In this document: positions 9,433 to 15,980 of the stretch, piece by piece
Position numbering within the stretch: position 1 is the stretch's first letter
Layout: each line of letters starts with the position of its first letter
Source of the DNA: Candidatus Thalassarchaeaceae archaeon
GTDB taxonomy: Archaea > Thermoplasmatota > Poseidoniia > Poseidoniales > Thalassarchaeaceae
Direction: 5' to 3'
DNA: 44,356 nt
NCBI GenBank assembly: GCA_029250665.1
Contig: JAQXEV010000029.1
Location: 1-44,356 of the forward strand
Made by a program: the position numbers and the translations under genes
The notes under the pieces: generated by a model
Told to the model about the DNA's origin: nothing
What the model saw: the letters and a program-made list of their open reading frames with translations, nothing else
The model's database searches: none

Positions 9433-9890
9433 GGTGGGGTTTCATGGCGGTCATCAACCGCTCGGATTTAACGTGCCCAGAATGTGGGCACAGTGAATCA
9501 CTTGAGATGCCTGACAATCAGTGTGTCTTCTTTCATAAATGCGCGGAGTGCAAGACGCTTCTGCGTCCAAAAGAAGGAGATTGCTGCGTATTTTGCTCCT
9601 ATGGAGGCGTCGCTTGCCCACCGATTCAAGCCGGCGACGATTGTTGCTCACCGACTTCAGTAGACGAGACACCGGTTCGGCGTCTCGACCTATTGGGGTT
9701 CTTCTGTCCGATTCCTGTCCATGAGACTCGCAAAGCGATGACCGAAATGGAAATTGGTCAAGTCATCGAGGTCATCGGTGACGACCCCGAGACTTTGCAT
9801 GATATGCCCGCACTGTGTGAGCGAATAGAAGCCAAACTTCTCAGCGTGACGGAAGATGCTGGAGAGTACACTTTCCGTATCCGCAAATGA
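9429..9890 (+). CDS. Fusion of GDCC-type zinc-ribbon domain and TusA-like sulfur carrier domain
   Basis: N-terminus CPECGHSESLEMPDNQCVFFHKCAECKTLLRPKEGDCCVFCSYGGVACPPIQ; C-terminus RRLDLLGFFCPIPVHETRKAMTEMEIGQVIEVIGDDPETLHDMPALCERIEAKLLSVTEDAGEYTFRIRK (TusA CPxP motif). Start at 9429 (ATGA overlap with helicase stop) or 9444. Confidence 0.85.
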   Translation: MRWGFMAVINRSDLTCPECGHSESLEMPDNQCVFFHKCAECKTLLRPKEGDCCVFCSYGGVACPPIQAGDDCCSPTSVDETPVRRLDLLGFFCPIPVHETRKAMTEMEIGQVIEVIGDDPETLHDMPALCERIEAKLLSVTEDAGEYTFRIRK

Positions 9891-9939
9891 ATCTCGTTCG
9901 CGGATGGGTTCTTGACGGCTCGACCGGTCGAAGGCTTCG

Positions 9940-10575
9940 ATGACTGTGCCAAAGAGGCCCATCGACTTGCACGAGATGGAGGATATTCCTGCAGATGCTC
10001 GGCTACCTACTTCCCAAGGCGATTTCCGCATTCGAGTATTCCACGAAGAGACAACGAATCTCGATCATGTAGCCTTGACACTGGGCAATATGAGTGGCCC
10101 AGACCCAGTCCTCGTTCGAGTTCATTCCGAGTGCCTCACAGGTGATGCATTTGGCAGCCTGCGCTGCGATTGCGGCCCTCAGCTTGATACTGCTTTAGCC
10201 CGCATACAAGAAGTAGGCTGGGGCTGCCTTGTCTACCTTCGACAGGAAGGTCGTGGAATCGGTTTACACGCCAAGATACAGGCTTACAATTTGCAAGATC
10301 AGGGGGCTGACACCCTCGACGCCAATCTCTTGCTTGGGCATCCAGCCGATGCCCGCGACTACCGGATTGCTGCAGAGATTCTGCGAGAAGTCGGAATCGA
10401 CAGGGTTTGTCTGCTGACAAATAATCCAGATAAGACCCTCCAATTACAATCATTGGATATCGATGTCATCGAGAGTATGCCTTTAGTTACCGGAGTTAGC
10501 GATGATAATCGCGAATACCTCATCACCAAGGCAGAACGAATGGGTCACTCAATCAACACAGATGATTTGAACTGA
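9940..10575 (+). CDS. ribA: GTP cyclohydrolase II
   Basis: VRVHSECLTGDAFGSLRCDCGPQLDTAL, YLRQEGRGIGLHAKIQAYNLQDQGADTLDAN, LLTNNPDK motifs. Confidence 0.92.
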   Translation: MTVPKRPIDLHEMEDIPADARLPTSQGDFRIRVFHEETTNLDHVALTLGNMSGPDPVLVRVHSECLTGDAFGSLRCDCGPQLDTALARIQEVGWGCLVYLRQEGRGIGLHAKIQAYNLQDQGADTLDANLLLGHPADARDYRIAAEILREVGIDRVCLLTNNPDKTLQLQSLDIDVIESMPLVTGVSDDNREYLITKAERMGHSINTDDLN

Positions 10576-10691
10576 ATAACCATAGTTCTCGATTGCTGTT
10601 TGTTCAGCGAGAAGACATCAACCGTGAGTTTGAAGAATTTGTTAGAGTTGAATTTGACTGACCCCTCATCTACAAGCGAATAGAAGGAAAA

Positions 10692-10767
10692 TGGGGCCGT
10701 GGCCGGGACTTGAACCCGGGCCGGCGGGACCACAACCCACCGTGCTAACCGCTACACTACCACAGCC
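10692..10767 (-). tRNA. tRNA-His (GTG)
   Basis: Minus strand GGCTGTGGTAGTGTAGCGGTTAGCACGGTGGGTTGTGGTCCCGCCGGCCCGGGTTCAAGTCCCGGCCACGGCCCCA folds as a cloverleaf; anticodon loop TTGTGGT; encoded G-1 opposite C73, and encoded CCA. Confidence 0.95.
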
Positions 10768-10874
10768 GTATGCAAGCGGGCCACCGACAGACCGTATTTC
10801 AAGCGTTCCGCGTGGAGAGGCCAAGACTCCTGTGACCAACGTATTGAAGCGCTGCTCTCGGCCGTTGCAACTCG

Positions 10875-13250
10875 ATGGGGCGAGCCGTCATTGCCAGCAC
10901 GACTCTGGCACTGCTAGCATTAATGGCGATTCTTGCTCCACTGACGAGTGCTGACACCGTTATCGAGTCCGAGCGAATCGAATTACTGGAAGCGGGTGCT
11001 TTCGACGATACGGATGCTTGGGATCTCACCACTATGAAGGCCTTCTCGGAGGATTCTGCCGAACATAGTACCGGAATGATTGCAGATGGTGAGTTGTCAT
11101 TCACACATGATAGACCTGACAATTTCCAAAGTCACACGGCCTGGGCTACGTACAGTCCCACTGAATCCAATTCAACACTGGGTGCGCCTGATGGTTCCTA
11201 CAGTTGGTCAAAAGGCCCAGACATCACTCTCTCTGGTTATGGCTTTGAAGGACTGCAAACGCGCGAAATAGCGAATGTTTCGATGATTCTGCACATCTCC
11301 GTGCCAGATGCGCTTCCATCGGATGAGATTCGTATCACTATTGAAGCGAATGGGCCGGAGAGGCTTGTGCGAACTATAGCTCGGACCTTTGGTCCGGTAA
11401 ATCGGATGACAACACCGATTGTCGAGAATATGGACAATCTGCAGGACTGGACGTGGAGTGATTTAGCAGATTCGACTGTTGTCGTGGATTATGTCTCGGA
11501 TGGTGCTCCAGACGACTCAGAGGTGCGCGTTGATGCAGTGGGTATCCGTGTCAAGTTTCACCAACCATGGTATTCGTTTGAGACAGTCAAAGCAATTCAC
11601 GAGAAGTCAGGGCAGAACCTACCCGTTATTGATTTCGGACCTTATGATGGAATACATTCTGGCCTTTCAGTTGAAAATTGTGGATTAACTCCAGATGGTG
11701 GCACTCAAGGAACCTGGGATTTCAATGTAGAAGTCCCCTACGACCAAGAATTGGGGAGAATCCATGTTTTCGGCGAAGGCAATTTTACGATTGAAGCAAT
11801 GCCGCAAGGGCACACATCGATAGAAAACTTTCAGCCCTATGAGAACGGAGAATTACTGACCGAACGAGATGTAACAAATTCGGTTAGAATTACAATCTAT
11901 GACGGCTGTATTCAGATGGCTCGTGTCGATGTCAATGATCCGTATCTTGAGGTCGTCGGTTCTGTTGCAGGAGCGGTCGATGGCCTCGCTTCAGGATACA
12001 GTACCGTACGCTTTGCCATAGGAAACACACTTCTGAGCGAAGTTGAGATTTCATTAGGAGAATTCTCGTTTCAGGTACCGATAGGTCACGCTTTACCCAA
12101 AGCCGGCGAGGCTCTGGAAGTTGGTGTAGCCGCTCGCTTCCAATGGTCATCGAATGGATTGGCTGAGGCCACTGTGGTTCATATCGATTCAATGTCGATC
12201 GTTGGTGGTTACCATTTGGAATGGGATCTCAATGTTACTTGCTCTTCACCATCCAACCTCGAATTGATTGAGGATGGTGGTGGCTCTCTCATCCCAATGG
12301 CAAGCAGGTGTGAGGACGACCGAACAGACTGGGAAGATCTCGAAGTGCGAGCTTGGACAGATTCGAACGATATCCTCGATGTATCTGCACAAGGTGGCGA
12401 TATCCGAGTTCAACCACACGCCGATGCGAACGGCGAGGCTCGCATTAGCATACAAGTCATCGACGCTTCAGGAAATGTTTGGGAAGGCGGATTCAACGTG
12501 GTTATCATTGCTGTCGAAGACCCCCCTACAATCGAAGGGCTACCTGTCTCAACATACATCGATTTAGGTCAAACTCGTGTGATTGACCTTGAAATCACCG
12601 ACCCCGACACCACCGACCTGACGATTTCTACATCGAGGTCTTGGGCTAGCGTGGATTCCGCCGGCGACCTCATTCTAACTCCAGTCGAGCCGGGAACTCA
12701 CACAGTGGAACTAACGGTGACCGATGGAATACACACCGTGGTTCAGAGCATAGAAGTCATTGTCACTGCCCAACCCGACCTCACAATTGAGAATATTGAG
12801 GTTTGGAGGGGCGGGACATCGGTCGCCAGCGTCGATGAGGGGGATGTTGTCCAACTCAAGGTGTATGTACGCAACGAAGGTCGAGGAGTTGGCGATGCTA
12901 TCGATGTGCGATGCTGGGTCGATGGTTTGCTTGTCGGTTCAACAATGATTGAAAGCATTGCACCTGGAGGACTAGCGATTGCAACCTGTGATACACAAGT
13001 CACCAATTCGGGCACTGTAGTCATCAGAGCAATGGTCGACGGAACCGCATCGATAGAAGAGTCGAACGAAGAGAATAACGAACTGAGTATCTCAATCAAC
13101 TCAGAGGCCAGAGATAATGCAGGAGGCGGCTCAAATGATTTCGATCGCGGACCTGCAATCATAGTAGCATCGATTGGTGTAATCGCCATCTCGATCGCAG
13201 CATTGCAAATGGGGCCAGGTCGAGTACGCAAACCATTCCGAAAGAAATGA
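10875..13250 (+). CDS. Large secreted, C-terminally membrane-anchored protein with CARDB-like domain
   Basis: N-terminal hydrophobic signal (STTLALLALMAILAPLTSA), CARDB-like PDLTIENIEVWRGG...VYVRNEGRGVGDAIDVRCWVDG...NEENNELSISI, C-terminal TM GPAIIVASIGVIAISIAALQM followed by basic tail. Confidence 0.85.
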   Translation: MGRAVIASTTLALLALMAILAPLTSADTVIESERIELLEAGAFDDTDAWDLTTMKAFSEDSAEHSTGMIADGELSFTHDRPDNFQSHTAWATYSPTESNSTLGAPDGSYSWSKGPDITLSGYGFEGLQTREIANVSMILHISVPDALPSDEIRITIEANGPERLVRTIARTFGPVNRMTTPIVENMDNLQDWTWSDLADSTVVVDYVSDGAPDDSEVRVDAVGIRVKFHQPWYSFETVKAIHEKSGQNLPVIDFGPYDGIHSGLSVENCGLTPDGGTQGTWDFNVEVPYDQELGRIHVFGEGNFTIEAMPQGHTSIENFQPYENGELLTERDVTNSVRITIYDGCIQMARVDVNDPYLEVVGSVAGAVDGLASGYSTVRFAIGNTLLSEVEISLGEFSFQVPIGHALPKAGEALEVGVAARFQWSSNGLAEATVVHIDSMSIVGGYHLEWDLNVTCSSPSNLELIEDGGGSLIPMASRCEDDRTDWEDLEVRAWTDSNDILDVSAQGGDIRVQPHADANGEARISIQVIDASGNVWEGGFNVVIIAVEDPPTIEGLPVSTYIDLGQTRVIDLEITDPDTTDLTISTSRSWASVDSAGDLILTPVEPGTHTVELTVTDGIHTVVQSIEVIVTAQPDLTIENIEVWRGGTSVASVDEGDVVQLKVYVRNEGRGVGDAIDVRCWVDGLLVGSTMIESIAPGGLAIATCDTQVTNSGTVVIRAMVDGTASIEESNEENNELSISINSEARDNAGGGSNDFDRGPAIIVASIGVIAISIAALQMGPGRVRKPFRKK

Positions 13251-13362
13251 ACTCAATTTCACCATTAGAGATGGAACCCCCGGAGTTGAGCCCTGCAAAC
13301 CATCCGTCCGGCCGATAAACGTCGAAAATCGGGTAATGGTTATACCTGAATCGACCACCAAA

Positions 13363-13473
13363 ATGGCTTACCGCGCTCGTCCAACGAGCCGGTGGTGTGT
13401 GTTTGCGATGATGAAGCTAAAGGTCCGTATTGAGACTGATGAGTGGATCTACGAAGAGCATGAGACGCAGTGA
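13363..13473 (+). CDS. Candidate small ORF (36 aa)
   Basis: ATGGCTTACCGC...ACGCAGTGA = MAYRARPTSRWCVFAMMKLKVRIETDEWIYEEHETQ*; TATA-like GGTTATACC about 24 nt upstream would fit a leaderless transcript. Not in the ORF track. Confidence 0.3.
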   Translation: MAYRARPTSRWCVFAMMKLKVRIETDEWIYEEHETQ

Positions 13474-13475
13474 TC

Positions 13476-14441
13476 TCATTCCTTCGACCAGGTCTGCGGA
13501 TAAACTCCAACTTGCATCAGAACGACCTTTGGTCGAGCCACTTCTCCGTGTTGCATCGATGCTATTTTCGTTGCTGAGGAATTTGTTTCAGCGAGTGCGA
13601 CAGCCTCGCCTTTGAGACTCTCGAGTACCACTAAATCTCCCCTCTCAATACCTTCGCTCAAGCTTACCACACCGGGCCGTGCTAGGGCTGCTCCGTGTGA
13701 AATTGCTGCGGCTGCGCCGTCTTTGACGACGATGCGTGGAAGGTGGCCGAGAATCGCCTCTACCGGCGCTATGAGCCGGCGCAACGCCCGGTCATCCTCG
13801 TGCTCACGCCAGAGGAATACCGCATCGGTCAATTGCTGCATTGTGCATGCATTTGATTGATCAAACGAACCTGTTTGATCACGATGAAGTTCGAGTAGTT
13901 CGCAACCGGTATCGAGCATTAGTCCGAAATCTCGAGCAAGAGTTCGGATGTAGGTGCCAGCGTTGCAGGTGATTGTTACCGCAGTTGTGCGAGACTCATC
14001 GTCCGCGTCGATGATTCGAATATCATGGAGAATTCGTGTACGGACGCGGACCTTGACTGCAGATTCGAGCGGTGGAACATTGTAGATTTCACCTTGGAGA
14101 GACTCGAGGAGTTTTGCTAATTCTTCTTGTGTGACTTCGCGACCAAAACGAAGGACTGCGATGTAGCGCTTGTCTCCAGTGAGGACCAATTCGGTCAGCC
14201 TAGTTGACTTGCCACAGAGCATTGTTAGGAGTCCTGTGGCGAATGGATCGAGGGTTCCTCCGTGGCCTAAGCGCTGGATTCCAAGCATTTCTCGAGCCCA
14301 AGCTGTCAATTGATGACTGGTTGGCCCTCGCGGCTTGTCGACCAGAATCACACCTGCATCGAGTAGTTGCTCGAGGGTTCGTTCTGCTGGTATGCAGCCG
14401 TTTTTGGAATCTGTTGTAGCCTTCTCATCGAGGATTATCAT
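13476..14441 (-). CDS. cbf5: Cbf5/TruB-type RNA pseudouridine synthase with PUA domain
   Basis: GVILVDKPRGPTSHQLTAWAREMLGIQRLGHGGTLDPFATGLL and YIRTLARDFG motifs; PUA-like C-terminus. Confidence 0.92.
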   Translation of the reverse strand: MIILDEKATTDSKNGCIPAERTLEQLLDAGVILVDKPRGPTSHQLTAWAREMLGIQRLGHGGTLDPFATGLLTMLCGKSTRLTELVLTGDKRYIAVLRFGREVTQEELAKLLESLQGEIYNVPPLESAVKVRVRTRILHDIRIIDADDESRTTAVTITCNAGTYIRTLARDFGLMLDTGCELLELHRDQTGSFDQSNACTMQQLTDAVFLWREHEDDRALRRLIAPVEAILGHLPRIVVKDGAAAAISHGAALARPGVVSLSEGIERGDLVVLESLKGEAVALAETNSSATKIASMQHGEVARPKVVLMQVGVYPQTWSKE

Positions 14442-14445
14442 ACAC

Positions 14446-14982
14446 TCACTCTCCTTGGATTGCTGCGCTAACTATGGCGAAAACCTCGTCGGCGCTCAAA
14501 TCATTTGCATCAACGACGAGGTTGTACGGAGTCATGTCGTCGAGATCGATTCCGTAAAGGATTCGGTAACGCTCTTTGTCGGCGCTTTGACGAGCGCTTG
14601 ATTCGGCGAGGCGCTCTTCGAAGCTACCACCCTCGCGGTTTTGCACACGGCGGGCGCGCTCCTCATCAGAAGTTGCGATCCATACTCTGAGGCAATCGAG
14701 TTCAAGTTCGTGCGCCCACCATCCAGAGAGGCGACTCTCGATGATTTGGGGGCCATTTCCGCGAGTCATTGCTTCGCGGAGAAGTGTATCTAACGAACGA
14801 TCGACATCGAGGTCACTCTTGCATAATTCACTGAATTCTACTACCGGTAGACCTCGACGAGTGGCTTCAGCTCGGAACACCTCACCACCATTGAGTGAGT
14901 TCCATCCAGTCGCCTCGCGAATCTTGGATACAAGAGTCGAAGTCCCGCTTCCTGGTGCGCCACTGATGGTGATGTGTACCAT
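14446..14982 (-). CDS. cmk: Cytidylate kinase, archaeal type
   Basis: MVHITISGAPGSGTSTLVSKIREATGW..SLNGGEVFR...; start at the internal ATG after the DUF106 gene. Confidence 0.88.
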   Translation of the reverse strand: MVHITISGAPGSGTSTLVSKIREATGWNSLNGGEVFRAEATRRGLPVVEFSELCKSDLDVDRSLDTLLREAMTRGNGPQIIESRLSGWWAHELELDCLRVWIATSDEERARRVQNREGGSFEERLAESSARQSADKERYRILYGIDLDDMTPYNLVVDANDLSADEVFAIVSAAIQGE

Positions 14983-14986
14983 CCGC

Positions 14987-15904
14987 TCACCTCCACTCAT
15001 TGCGGCAGACATCACAGCGTATTCGCCCTGAGTTGACTCTACTTACTGACAATGAGTTACAATCCGGACACGACGTTCCAGCCTTAGGTGGAGCAGCGTG
15101 GACATTTCCGCTGCGCTTGGTTTCAGATTCCTGTCCTCGCTTGCGAGGTCCATCTCGGCTCCTACGCTGACTTCGACGAGTCGTGGCTGGAGCCTTTTTC
15201 GTCTCCTCTTTCAGGAGATGAAGCAACGGCTCAGGAATCGGATCGCCCTTGAGAATCAGAGGATGGCGGCCGAATCTGATGATCTTGATGTGGCGGTCGA
15301 CGATTCGTCCGAGTGGTGCACTCATAGCAATGTAAGTCACGACCCATGCCGGGAAAATCCACATCACTCGATCCATCATACCCCACATCGGCTGCCATGG
15401 CAGACTGACGTAATCTACACGGAAGCCGGTAGCTGCCTCAGCCATCCAGCTGAATATTGCAATGATGAACACAATTGTGAACATCATCGGCTTCATCATG
15501 GCCGATTGCATCGCCATCGACTCCGGCATCATCTCCATCTGCAATCGTCGCATCTTGTCAACACGAGCTGTATCTCTCTCGGCCTGAGCTTCTCGCAATT
15601 GCTTGGTTATCTGCTTGTTTCGGTGGGCTGTGTGGACTTGAGTAAGAGGATCCATGAAGATTCCTCGAATCATGGTGTTCACAATCATGATCGATGAACC
15701 AATGATTGCCACCGTTGGCACGAAGAATTCGGAATGGAACGGAAGTGCCGGTTCAATCACAGTTCCAGCAAGACCTGAAAGACCGGTGCGCAATGACGGA
15801 TTGACCGAAAGTAGAATCATGAATCCGAGAATAACGAGCATCGGAGTCATCATGCCAGCCATGGCTTGGTTCTGAGCGCCACCTTGCCCAGCCTGTGCTG
15901 CCAT
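14987..15904 (-). CDS. DUF106 / EMC3-TMCO1-like membrane protein with C-terminal zinc ribbon
   Basis: Three TM segments with the central charged coiled coil (QVHTAHRNKQITKQLREAQAERDTARVDKMRRLQMEMM), archaeal DUF106 pattern next to cmk-cbf5; C-terminal CPDC...CDVC. Confidence 0.88.
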   Translation of the reverse strand: MAAQAGQGGAQNQAMAGMMTPMLVILGFMILLSVNPSLRTGLSGLAGTVIEPALPFHSEFFVPTVAIIGSSIMIVNTMIRGIFMDPLTQVHTAHRNKQITKQLREAQAERDTARVDKMRRLQMEMMPESMAMQSAMMKPMMFTIVFIIAIFSWMAEAATGFRVDYVSLPWQPMWGMMDRVMWIFPAWVVTYIAMSAPLGRIVDRHIKIIRFGRHPLILKGDPIPEPLLHLLKEETKKAPATTRRSQRRSRDGPRKRGQESETKRSGNVHAAPPKAGTSCPDCNSLSVSRVNSGRIRCDVCRNEWR

Positions 15905-15980
15905 GGTTCTCTCGCTCCATCGGACTCAATTGAAGCATTCGGCTAGGCTCACATGAAATGTGAGCCATCTTCAGCTGCTC

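Noticed and set aside
10545-10733. 62-aa minus ORF starting MVPPARVQVPATAP
   Set aside because: Reads through the tRNA-His gene; typical false ORF.
13406-13480. Possible C/D box sRNA (ATGATGA ... CTGATGA)
   Set aside because: Box spacing is wrong (about 21 nt between C and putative D') and no terminal CUGA D box; not supportable by eye.
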